A stretch of 64,000 nt of DNA from Mucilaginibacter sp. UR6-11 (GTDB lineage: Bacteria > Bacteroidota > Bacteroidia > Sphingobacteriales > Sphingobacteriaceae): NCBI RefSeq assembly GCF_020880695.1, contig NZ_JAJIWO010000005.1, positions 1-64,000 on the forward strand. Reading direction: 5' to 3'. Below the pieces are notes generated by a model that was not told the origin of the DNA, made no database searches, and saw only the letters and a list, made by a program, of their open reading frames with translations. Position 1 is the stretch's first letter. Every line of letters begins with the position of its first letter. Both the position numbers and the translations under genes were made by a program. This document shows, piece by piece, positions 7,861-15,871 of this stretch.

Positions 7861-8709
7861 ATGGTTAAAATCGATCAACTTAATTTTGCGTACCACGGGG
7901 ACAGGCGGGTATTGCGCGATATCAATCTCAACCTGCAGCCGGGGCATATTTATGGTTTGCTGGGTAAAAACGGCTCCGGCAAATCCACTTTGCTGAAATG
8001 TATGGCCGGTTTAGTGTTTCCTACCGCCGGGGCGTGCCTGCTGAACGGTCAGAATACGGCACTGCGTTCAGTTGGCGTTTTGCAGGAGCTTTATTTTATA
8101 CCTGAAGATATTTATGTGCCGGCGCTTAGCCCCGAACAGTTTGTTAATAACACCGCCATTTTTTATCCCCGTTTTGACTGGGCCCAATTCGTTCATTTTT
8201 TGCAGTTATTGGAGGTCGATCCAAAACGGCCCATGAATAAGTTATCCTATGGCCAGCAAAAAAAGGCCATGGTTGCCTTCGGCTTAGCCACCGGTACCCG
8301 ATTGCTGATCATGGACGAACCCACCAACGGTTTGGATATCCCTTCGAAGATCCAGTTTCGCAAGCTCATTGCTGCTGCCGTCTCTGACGATCGCTGTATT
8401 GTTATATCAACGCACCAGGTCAGGGACCTCGACAACCTGATCGATACGCTTCTACTGATTGACCAGGAGCGGGTTACCGTAAACGTCCTGGTTGATGAAT
8501 TAAGTGACAAATTGATCTTTGGTTTTTTTGATGATACGACGGGCCTGGATGTAATTTATTCGGAAGAAACCCTGAAAGGACACTACGTGATCGCCCGTAA
8601 TACTACAGGCAAATACAGCCGCACGGATCTGGAACTTTTATTTAATGCCGTAGTTACCGGTAACCCGGCTTTGCTGGAGATTTTGAAGGAGGGAGGTACC
8701 CATGTCTAA
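7861..8709 (+). CDS. ABC transporter ATP-binding protein (YtrB-like)
   Basis: 282 aa cytoplasmic ATPase. Walker A GKNGSGKS (35-42), signature LSYGQQ (128-133), Walker B with D152-E153 and H-loop H185 are all intact, so it should hydrolyse ATP. The signature is LSYGQ instead of LSGGQ, as often in this subfamily. It pairs with the membrane protein encoded next, whose start overlaps by 8 bp. Together with the GntR regulator this is the layout of YtrABC-type cell-envelope-stress exporters. The substrate is unknown. Confidence 0.88.
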   Translation: MVKIDQLNFAYHGDRRVLRDINLNLQPGHIYGLLGKNGSGKSTLLKCMAGLVFPTAGACLLNGQNTALRSVGVLQELYFIPEDIYVPALSPEQFVNNTAIFYPRFDWAQFVHFLQLLEVDPKRPMNKLSYGQQKKAMVAFGLATGTRLLIMDEPTNGLDIPSKIQFRKLIAAAVSDDRCIVISTHQVRDLDNLIDTLLLIDQERVTVNVLVDELSDKLIFGFFDDTTGLDVIYSEETLKGHYVIARNTTGKYSRTDLELLFNAVVTGNPALLEILKEGGTHV

Positions 8710-9475
8710 GTATTTCTTCTTCCAGCGTTTTTTGCGACTGCTTATTAAACACAGCGCCGAACATTATCGTACCTACCTGATGTCAACAGCGGTATTAGTC
8801 GGCGTGATGCTGTTTGGCGGCGGGTTTTTGTTTGTCCTGATGCCTGACCCGCCTGATGCCGGTTTTCAGAATGTCTGTTTTGTCATGCTGCTATTGTTGT
8901 CCGGAACGATGTTTACCAGCACGATATTCAGTGATTTTGGCGAAAAGAACAAAGCTTCGGCAGTTATTATTTTACCGGCTACCACGTTAGAAAAATTCTT
9001 GGTTGGCTGGCTGTATTCTTATGTGCTGTTTATCCTTGTTTATACGTTGGTGTTTTTTACAGCGCTGTACGGGCTGGCGAACTTCAGGACCTGGGGAAAC
9101 AGAGCTTTTATGATATCAAGTCCGGGGCGGGATGTATTGATTGCGGTGTTCACCTTATATTCTTTCCTGCATGCGGTCGCTCTTTTTGGCGCCATGGCGT
9201 TTAAACGACTGCATTTTATCAAAACTGCCTTTTTATTTTTCCTGGCCTACGCGGTATTGCTCTTACTTAACTATCTGTTCCTGCATCAGCTTACCGGGGC
9301 TCAATTTGTACATGTTGACGTTCCGTTTGCCGGTCTGAGTTTGATGAGCGACGGGAGGTATTACGTCGTTGAAAATGCCTCCTCGGCAACAGTTGTTGTC
9401 GTGGTAAGTCTGGTGGTTTCATTGCTGCTTTGGGCCTCAGCTTATTATAAAATGAAAGAAAAACAAGTAGTATAG
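8702..9475 (+). CDS. ABC transporter membrane subunit
   Basis: 257 aa with six hydrophobic segments (roughly 24-46, 58-77, 100-122, 145-165, 175-195, 232-250) and no catalytic motif; a plausible ABC-2-like permease for the ATPase encoded immediately upstream. Membrane topology is read from hydrophobicity. The start codon overlaps the ATPase stop, and the next gene follows after 9 bp, so it lies inside the operon. Family similarity is weak by eye, hence the general name. Confidence 0.75.
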   Translation: MSKYFFFQRFLRLLIKHSAEHYRTYLMSTAVLVGVMLFGGGFLFVLMPDPPDAGFQNVCFVMLLLLSGTMFTSTIFSDFGEKNKASAVIILPATTLEKFLVGWLYSYVLFILVYTLVFFTALYGLANFRTWGNRAFMISSPGRDVLIAVFTLYSFLHAVALFGAMAFKRLHFIKTAFLFFLAYAVLLLLNYLFLHQLTGAQFVHVDVPFAGLSLMSDGRYYVVENASSATVVVVVSLVVSLLLWASAYYKMKEKQVV

Positions 9476-9484
9476 GAGCGTCAG

Positions 9485-9865
9485 ATGGAATTTAAAGATA
9501 ACGAACCTATTTATGTCCAGATCGCGGCCCTGATCTGCGAAAAGATCATCACCGGTCAATGGCCCGCCGGTCAGCGCATCCTGTCAGTGCGCGACCTTGG
9601 CGTAGAACTGGAAGTGAACCCAAATACCGTGATGCGCGCTTACGATTTTTTACAAACGCTGGGTGTATTATATACAAAACGCGGTGTCGGGCTTTTTATG
9701 GCCGATGACGCGGTAGAGAAAGTGAAGGCGCACCGCAAACAGGAGTTCGCGGCCCAATACCTGCCGGATTTTTTTAAACAGCTGTACCTGTTGGACATCC
9801 CGCTGGATGAGATCGCCCGCCAGTATCAGGCATTTAAAGAAGAACAGAGAAAAACGAAGTCATGA
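9485..9865 (+). CDS. GntR-family regulator, YtrA subfamily
   Basis: 126 aa. Residues 8-76 form the GntR winged helix (EPIYVQIAALICEKIITGQW, then LSVRDLGVELEVNPNTVMRA, then RGVGLFM). Only about 45 helical residues follow, which is the short effector/dimer region of the YtrA subfamily, not the long FadR or HutC type. The gene sits third in the operon and its likely binding site is the inverted repeat at 7834-7857. These regulators usually repress their own ABC operon until cell-envelope stress. The stop overlaps the next start (ATGA). Confidence 0.9.
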   Translation: MEFKDNEPIYVQIAALICEKIITGQWPAGQRILSVRDLGVELEVNPNTVMRAYDFLQTLGVLYTKRGVGLFMADDAVEKVKAHRKQEFAAQYLPDFFKQLYLLDIPLDEIARQYQAFKEEQRKTKS

Positions 9866-10605
9866 AAAAAAGCACGAAAATATTTATTGCCGCAATACTG
9901 GTTTTGTTAGCCAGCCTGGCTATACACGATCTTGGTTTACGCGCGGCCTACTTAAAAGGAGATTACAAAAAACCTTACTATGGTTTTGAGCAGCTGGATT
10001 TAAGCGCTTTCGACCGTATCCAACTCGATGCGGCTACCGCTGCAAACCTTAAAATAGAACAAGGGCCTTTTCAAGTCCGCGTTAATCCACAGGCTAAAGG
10101 CTTTTTAAGACTCAAGCAGGAAAATGGCACTTTGCATATCAGTGCGGAGTTTCCGGAACATTACCAGGGCGTCAACGCGCCTTATGTGGTCTATGTGCGA
10201 TGTCCTGAGCTGCAGGTGCTTAAAGTGAATGCCCGTTATACCTTTGCCGGTCATCCGGTTACCGACACTTCCGCTCGCGATCCCGATTGGAAGCCTACGC
10301 TGGTTTCGGGTTTTAAGGCAGACAGCCTGTATATCGAGGAAGATTTTGCGGCTAATGTACGCCTGGAAAATAACCAGCTCCGGCAACTCCATGTTGTCGC
10401 GGGTGTCAGCCGGCATGCCGGTTCTGCGCTGACTATTGGCGCCGGCAATATAATCAATAAGGCAGATCTGGACATCCGTAATTACAGCCTGCTGCGTTTA
10501 CAGGGCATTACGCATGGAACAACAAATTATAAGCTGGCCGACGGCGCTCATTTAGCTATGGATGGCCTGGCCTCCAAACCATTTATTAAAAACATACAAC
10601 CATGA
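9862..10605 (+). CDS. Exported DUF2807-like beta-helical protein
   Basis: 247 aa. An N-terminal hydrophobic segment (about 7-25) is a signal anchor or signal peptide. The rest is rich in short beta strands with spaced polar turns (FDRIQLDAATAANLKIEQG, LQVLKVNARYTF, LRQLHVVAGVSR), similar to the head-GIN/DUF2807 fold of Bacteroidota envelope proteins. No catalytic residues were recognised. Overlaps with both neighbours (ATGA on each side) show it is expressed with the transporter genes, so a periplasmic accessory role is likely. Confidence 0.65.
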   Translation: MKKSTKIFIAAILVLLASLAIHDLGLRAAYLKGDYKKPYYGFEQLDLSAFDRIQLDAATAANLKIEQGPFQVRVNPQAKGFLRLKQENGTLHISAEFPEHYQGVNAPYVVYVRCPELQVLKVNARYTFAGHPVTDTSARDPDWKPTLVSGFKADSLYIEEDFAANVRLENNQLRQLHVVAGVSRHAGSALTIGAGNIINKADLDIRNYSLLRLQGITHGTTNYKLADGAHLAMDGLASKPFIKNIQP

Positions 10606-11492
10606 AATTAGTCATCAATTCACTCTCAAAAACGTATGCCAACGGTGTACATGCGCTCAAAAATGTGTCGCTAACGCTGACCAACGGCATGTTTGGTCTG
10701 CTTGGCCCTAATGGGGCCGGTAAATCATCCCTGATGCGCACCATTGCCACTTTGCAGGAGGCCGACAGCGGCAGTATCCTGCTGGACGAGCTCGATGTTT
10801 TGAAGGATAAAACGCGTGTCCGGCAATTATTGGGTTACCTGCCCCAGGAGTTTGGCGTATACCCTAAAATTTCGGCCGAGCGCATGCTGGATCATATCGC
10901 GCAGCTCAAAGGCGTGGCTAACGGCGGTGAGCGAAAAGAACTGGTAAGCGGATTATTGGAAAAGGTCAATTTATTTAAGGACCGTAAAAAGCACCTGGGC
11001 ACTTACTCCGGCGGGATGAAACAACGCTTTGGCATTGCCCAGGCGCTAATCGGTGATCCCAAACTGATTATTGTCGATGAGCCAACTGCCGGCCTTGACC
11101 CGGCGGAGCGCAACCGTTTCTACAACCTGCTGAGCCAACTGGGCGAAAATACCATTGTTATCCTGTCGACGCACATTGTAGAAGATGTCAGTACACTCTG
11201 CTCCAATTTCGCCATCATTTGCCTGGGTGAAGTCCTTTATGCCGGTGAACCTGAAACCGCGGTCAGGCAGCTCGACGGCAAGGTCTATTCCAAAGCGATC
11301 GACCAGGGTGAACTTAAATATTACAATGATGTTTACAGCGTCATTTCCACGCAATTGAAATCAGGAAAGCTACATATCCGTATCCTGATGGAAAGCGGTA
11401 CGCCTCAAGATGGTTTTGTGATTACCCCGCCAAACCTTGAAGATGTCTATTTCAGTAATATCGCCAAACGTGTCGATGTTAATACTTTGTAA
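10602..11492 (+). CDS. ABC transporter ATP-binding protein, second copy
   Basis: 296 aa. Walker A GPNGAGKS (35-42), signature YSGGMKQ (135-141) and Walker B D159-E160 followed by PTAGLDP are intact, plus an STH H-loop. It belongs to the CcmA/NatA-like group that partners ABC-2 permeases. The final 90 residues are a beta-rich extension common in these ATPases. Its permease is the 1213 aa protein encoded 21 bp downstream, so the operon carries two different ABC pairs. Confidence 0.9.
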   Translation: MKLVINSLSKTYANGVHALKNVSLTLTNGMFGLLGPNGAGKSSLMRTIATLQEADSGSILLDELDVLKDKTRVRQLLGYLPQEFGVYPKISAERMLDHIAQLKGVANGGERKELVSGLLEKVNLFKDRKKHLGTYSGGMKQRFGIAQALIGDPKLIIVDEPTAGLDPAERNRFYNLLSQLGENTIVILSTHIVEDVSTLCSNFAIICLGEVLYAGEPETAVRQLDGKVYSKAIDQGELKYYNDVYSVISTQLKSGKLHIRILMESGTPQDGFVITPPNLEDVYFSNIAKRVDVNTL

Positions 11493-11513
11493 GTCACTCT
11501 AAAACAATAGCTT

Positions 11514-14500
11514 ATGTTTTCTAAAATATTTTGGTTCGAGATCCAAAACAGGATCCGCAGGCCCGCCGTATACTTGTATTTTTTTACCGTACTGGCTTTG
11601 ACCCTTTTATCTTTCGCTACCGGCTCGTTGCCGGTGGGCGAAAAAGAGCATATCAACTCACCTTACCTGATCAGTTTTTGGTGCGCGGCCATGTCCATGA
11701 TGATGATGCTCGTCAGTTCATCCGTGATGGGTACGGCCCTGTTCCGGGACATCGAATACCAGACCAAAGACTATTACCTGACTTATCCGATCACCAAGAA
11801 CGGTTATTTCTGGGGAAGGTTCCTGGGCTCGTTTACTTTTATGCTACTGATTGCACTGGCCATACCCATCGGCATCTACCTGAGCAGTTTTGTCGGTCCG
11901 CTGACCGGTAAAACGCTCGCCGCGCAGTTCGGTCCCAACCGGGCTATTTATTATTGGTATCCGTTTTTAATGCTGGCTTTACCCAATATATTTTTCTCAT
12001 CGGCGGTATTTTTTGGCTTGGTGGCGGTGGTCCGCAACGTTAAAGTCATCTACTTTGGCGGTCTTTTGCTGTTTATGTTTTACACGCTGTCGGTTTATTT
12101 TTTGAACCATACCACCAATCTTACGGTTATACAACTGGCGGATCCGTTCGGCCTCAACGGCGTGCGGTTTCAAATGAGCAATTCAAGTACCGACCAGCAC
12201 AATCAAACGCTGATCCTGATGAACGGTGCGTTCGGGCTCAACCGCATCCTGTGGACGGGTATCAGTTTGATCGTACTGGCCATTACCTATCTTCAGTTTA
12301 ATTTTGAAAGCTTTTTTGCCGGTAAACGAGACCGTTCAGCTATAGGTGAAGCTGCAAACAGAATCCACCATATCCTGATTCATCCGGCCGTCAGCTTCTC
12401 CGGCACTTACAACAGATCGACCCTGAAAAGCCTGATCGGGCTGGAGCTGAGCAATATCCTGCGCGATAATTATTTCAGCATTATCCTTGGCGCCGGCAGT
12501 GTCTGGCTGGGCTTTATCCTTTGGCTGGGCGACAATCACCACGGCATCGCCGATTATCCGCGAACAGTGGTCTACCTTGGCTTATTTGCCGAGACCTTTC
12601 CGTTTTTATTGTTTTTTATCCTGATGTTCTACACGGGCGAAACGCTGCAGCGCGACCGGATCAGCCGTTACGCCCTCATCAACGATTCGCTCCCCCCGCC
12701 AAATTGGGTAATTAATGCTTCCAAGCTAATTACCTTATTGATTATAGCGGTTGGTTTATCTTTCGTACCATTCGTCTTAGGGGTATCGGTACAATTGATC
12801 AAAGGGTATACCACGCTCAATCTTCCGGCTTATCTAAGTTTCATATTCGTCATGCTCATGCCAAAATTACTTGCGGCTACGGTATTTTGCTATCTCACGC
12901 AGGTAATCTTTAATAATAAATTTGCGGCCTTCGCTTTTGGCATTACGCTTTGGGTCGGCATGTATTTTCTGGACAGTACCAGCACCTTTAATTATCATCT
13001 TTTATTATATTCTTATACGCCTAAAAGTGGCATCAATGACATGGATAGCTTGGGTCACATGCTCAAACCCCTGGTTTGGTTTAATGTGTATTGGCTGTTG
13101 GGAGCGGGTTTAATGATCGTTTTGACCGGCTTATTTTTCAGCCGTGGGGTGGGTGCCAGTTTTAAGGAACGCCTGCAATTAGTGCCTGAGCGATTTAATC
13201 GGGGCAGCAAATTAGCATTAATTGTTGTCCTTCCTTTGTTTCTGGTAACAGGTATGTATATTTATTATAATATAAGCTATCTTAACGAATACCTGACCAA
13301 ACAAGAAGGTATTGACCGCGCTGTTCTTTATGAAAAGACCCTGAAACGCTATAACGACCTGCCGCTGCCCAAGGTGACGCGTATGATCCTAAAAACGGAT
13401 CTCTACCCCAAAGAAAAAAAGGCATTTACCGATGCGGTGGTAACTATTATCAACAAAAACCGCCAACCGATTAGCCAGATGTTATTGGACGCGGATATGC
13501 TGACCAGTTATTCCATGAGTTTAAACGGAAAACCAATACGCTACACCTGCCCACTTTTATATAAGCACGGCTTGTTTAGCTGGTTCAGGCCTGAAATGGA
13601 TACTGCGGCCTTCCGCCTCTATACTTTTGATAAACCGCTGGCTCCCGGTGACTCGGCTACGCTGCACATTCGGTCGGCTATTGTTTTTAACGGTTTTCAA
13701 AACGGTTTTTATGCCGGGTCCATGCTAAACAATGGCACCTTTTCAAAAGGCGGGCTGCCAAACCTGGGCTATGATGAGGATGATGAGCTTAGCAGCCCCT
13801 ACGAGCGCAAACAGGCCGGTTTACCGCCAAAGGTTGAAACGGAGATGGCGCAGAACGATCCGAAGGGCTTGCTTAATTTGAAGTCGGGCGCGCCTATTGA
13901 CCTTTTCGCCGTCGATATCACGGTGAGTACCGATGGTGACCAGCTCGCGGTGGCCAATGGGGAGTTAGTTAAACAATGGAAATCCGGAGATCGTAATTAT
14001 TTTCACTATATACAAAACAACCCAAAAATGTATATGCCCTTCGGGATCTTTTCGGCAAGATACGCCGTGCGCCGGGATAGCGTAATGCTCGACAGGCCGG
14101 TGGCTATTGAAATTTATTATAACCCGGCCCAGGGCAATAATCTTGACCGTTATTTACAGGGTTATAAAGACGGGCTGAGATATATGAGCAAAACCTACGG
14201 AAATTATCCTTTCAAACAGATCCGCCTGGTACAATGTTCACCCTATGGCTCTGCCGAAGGCTCGTCTGCAACTCTTGATTTTTACAGCGAATTAAATGGC
14301 TGGAACGCTGATTTTACCGATCCTAACCAGAGCGACTATCTTTACAACAGCACCGTATTTAATACCGCGCAACAGTGGTGGCGCTTTCAGGTCGCTCCGA
14401 ACAGCACGGTCGGCTCACTGGTTATCCCAGAAGGTATTGCCAATTATGATGCGCTGGTGATTAATGAACAAAAATACGGGCGCGGTAATCTGAGAAATAC

Positions 14501-15155
14501 GATAATTAGCCCCTTAGGGTATTACCTGTTCGCCCGTCGCCATATGGATGAATTGGAACGGCCCATCATCAAAGCCAATCAATCGGTGGAATGGGGTTTT
14601 AAAACAGGCACTGTTCTTTACGGATTGCGTGAATTGATTGGACAGCAACTTATAGACCAGGCGTTGCTTGAATTCAAAAACACCTATGCATTTAAATCAT
14701 CCGGCCCTTTCGCCGGCGCGCCTGATCTTTACCGGGTACTGCAAAAACACACGCCCGATTCGCTTCAGTATTACCTGAATGACACCTGGCAAAAGATAAC
14801 GCTTTACGATAACAAAGTGTTAGCTAACCATATCAAACGGACCGGCCGGCATAACGAATATGAAATTAGTTTTAAAGTACGCATGGCCAAGACCTGGCTG
14901 GGGAGTAACGGACAGGAAATACCAGCACTCAACATGAACGACTATTTTGATGTCGGTGTTTATGGCGACGACGCCAAAGCCAAAGACGGGCGAATCATCG
15001 GTCATATTATCAAGCAGCAACGTTTCAGGCTAACTGCAGGCGATCATGAACTTAAAATGATCGTTAATGGCAAGCCAAAGGCGGTGGTGCTTGACCCACT
15101 GGCTTACCAGCTTGATCGCAATCCAAATGATAACTGGCAGGATATACAACAGTGA
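11514..15155 (+). CDS. ABC-2 permease fused to a degenerate M1-peptidase-like domain
   Basis: 1213 aa. The N-terminal half has about 12 hydrophobic segments (first at about 20-40, last at about 575-595) in two permease-like blocks. The C-terminal 600 residues resemble gluzincin M1 aminopeptidases in spacing: N950-T951-A-Q-Q954-W, then E973 in PEGIANY exactly 19 residues after position 954. In active M1 enzymes these positions are H-E-x-x-H and E. Here both histidines and the catalytic glutamate are replaced, so peptidase activity is unlikely, and the domain probably binds a ligand. The operon ends here at a hairpin. Confidence 0.85.
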   Translation: MFSKIFWFEIQNRIRRPAVYLYFFTVLALTLLSFATGSLPVGEKEHINSPYLISFWCAAMSMMMMLVSSSVMGTALFRDIEYQTKDYYLTYPITKNGYFWGRFLGSFTFMLLIALAIPIGIYLSSFVGPLTGKTLAAQFGPNRAIYYWYPFLMLALPNIFFSSAVFFGLVAVVRNVKVIYFGGLLLFMFYTLSVYFLNHTTNLTVIQLADPFGLNGVRFQMSNSSTDQHNQTLILMNGAFGLNRILWTGISLIVLAITYLQFNFESFFAGKRDRSAIGEAANRIHHILIHPAVSFSGTYNRSTLKSLIGLELSNILRDNYFSIILGAGSVWLGFILWLGDNHHGIADYPRTVVYLGLFAETFPFLLFFILMFYTGETLQRDRISRYALINDSLPPPNWVINASKLITLLIIAVGLSFVPFVLGVSVQLIKGYTTLNLPAYLSFIFVMLMPKLLAATVFCYLTQVIFNNKFAAFAFGITLWVGMYFLDSTSTFNYHLLLYSYTPKSGINDMDSLGHMLKPLVWFNVYWLLGAGLMIVLTGLFFSRGVGASFKERLQLVPERFNRGSKLALIVVLPLFLVTGMYIYYNISYLNEYLTKQEGIDRAVLYEKTLKRYNDLPLPKVTRMILKTDLYPKEKKAFTDAVVTIINKNRQPISQMLLDADMLTSYSMSLNGKPIRYTCPLLYKHGLFSWFRPEMDTAAFRLYTFDKPLAPGDSATLHIRSAIVFNGFQNGFYAGSMLNNGTFSKGGLPNLGYDEDDELSSPYERKQAGLPPKVETEMAQNDPKGLLNLKSGAPIDLFAVDITVSTDGDQLAVANGELVKQWKSGDRNYFHYIQNNPKMYMPFGIFSARYAVRRDSVMLDRPVAIEIYYNPAQGNNLDRYLQGYKDGLRYMSKTYGNYPFKQIRLVQCSPYGSAEGSSATLDFYSELNGWNADFTDPNQSDYLYNSTVFNTAQQWWRFQVAPNSTVGSLVIPEGIANYDALVINEQKYGRGNLRNTIISPLGYYLFARRHMDELERPIIKANQSVEWGFKTGTVLYGLRELIGQQLIDQALLEFKNTYAFKSSGPFAGAPDLYRVLQKHTPDSLQYYLNDTWQKITLYDNKVLANHIKRTGRHNEYEISFKVRMAKTWLGSNGQEIPALNMNDYFDVGVYGDDAKAKDGRIIGHIIKQQRFRLTAGDHELKMIVNGKPKAVVLDPLAYQLDRNPNDNWQDIQQ

Positions 15156-15162
15156 GCTGAAC

Positions 15163-15189
15163 AAGGTCCGGCGTTAAGAGCCGGGCTTT
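15163..15189 (+). terminator. Hairpin ending the ABC operon
   Basis: AAGGTCCGGC (15163-15172) pairs with GCCGGGCTTT (15180-15189) with two G-T pairs and a 7-nt loop, followed by a T-rich stretch (15195-15199). Confidence 0.6.
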
Positions 15190-15204
15190 GTACTTTTTAA
15201 TCAA

Positions 15205-15644
15205 TTACTCACGCGCGGTTGGTGGCGGATAATTGTAGTAATCCGGATCATTAATGTTAAATATTTCCAATCGCTTAAAATTGACCAGTAGACGCGTTTC
15301 GTTGAGGTCCTCCCAGCCAAGTTCGAAGCAATAATAACGTGTGATTCCTGTTTCAGCTAATTCGCTGCTGGTGTAGAACTTTCGGTCAAAGCCTTTGAAG
15401 TACAGATCGGCGAAATCGACCATCTATTCTTCACGGCCGCCGATGGTCTTTTTCAACAGACTATAATTTCTTTTGATAGCCCGAATAACAGCCTGATGAG
15501 CATCTTCGTACCAACGACCTGATTTTCCTTATTCCGTTTTCGGGTATCCCTGGCCCGGCAAATATCATCGCAATAACGCTTATCGATGCGGCCATACTTG
15601 ATTTCTTTGCCGCAATTTAAACAATGTCTTGCCGATTCTTTCAT
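15205..15644 (-). pseudogene. Decayed zinc-ribbon protein gene
   Basis: The 5' part (from ATG 15642-15644) encodes a four-cysteine ribbon (HCLNCGKEIKYGRIDKRYCD, with C-x2-C and C-x3-C). After about 15530 the protein-like frame shifts by one base: the alternative frame continues as GRWYEDAHQAVIRAIKRNY and so on to an in-frame TAG at 15424-15426. The same frame continues past that stop with MVDFADLYFKGFDRKFYTS and a conserved-looking RYYCFELGWEDL. Joined, the three parts match the layout of a small zinc-ribbon family common in Bacteroidota (cysteine ribbon, basic helix, then a GFDxxYFT / YYxCFExG tail). One frameshift and one nonsense change make it a likely pseudogene. The interval 15645-15812 holds no gene. 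Confidence 0.6.
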
Positions 15645-15812
15645 TTGATAATGAATGCGTTGCCTTTTACTAAACGAACGCCGTTCGGCTATAAATGATT
15701 GCATTCCGGCTAATTTTTTTGTGCTAGTTTCCGCAACCTTGTAATAAACAGCAATACAACAAATCAGAGGACAAGATAGCAATCTTCAGGGGAACTGTTA
15801 TACCATTAAAGC

Positions 15813-15844
15813 AATAAAGGGATGAGTTGGCTCATCCCTTTATT
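15813..15844 (-). terminator. Terminator of the SusC/SusD unit
   Basis: AATAAAGGGATGAG (15813-15826) pairs perfectly with CTCATCCCTTTATT (15831-15844) around TTGG. Read on the minus strand it lies 28 bp after the SusD stop; T-runs on both sides may make it bidirectional. Confidence 0.8.
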
Positions 15845-15871
15845 TAGAAAAGAATTATTTCATTAATCTTA

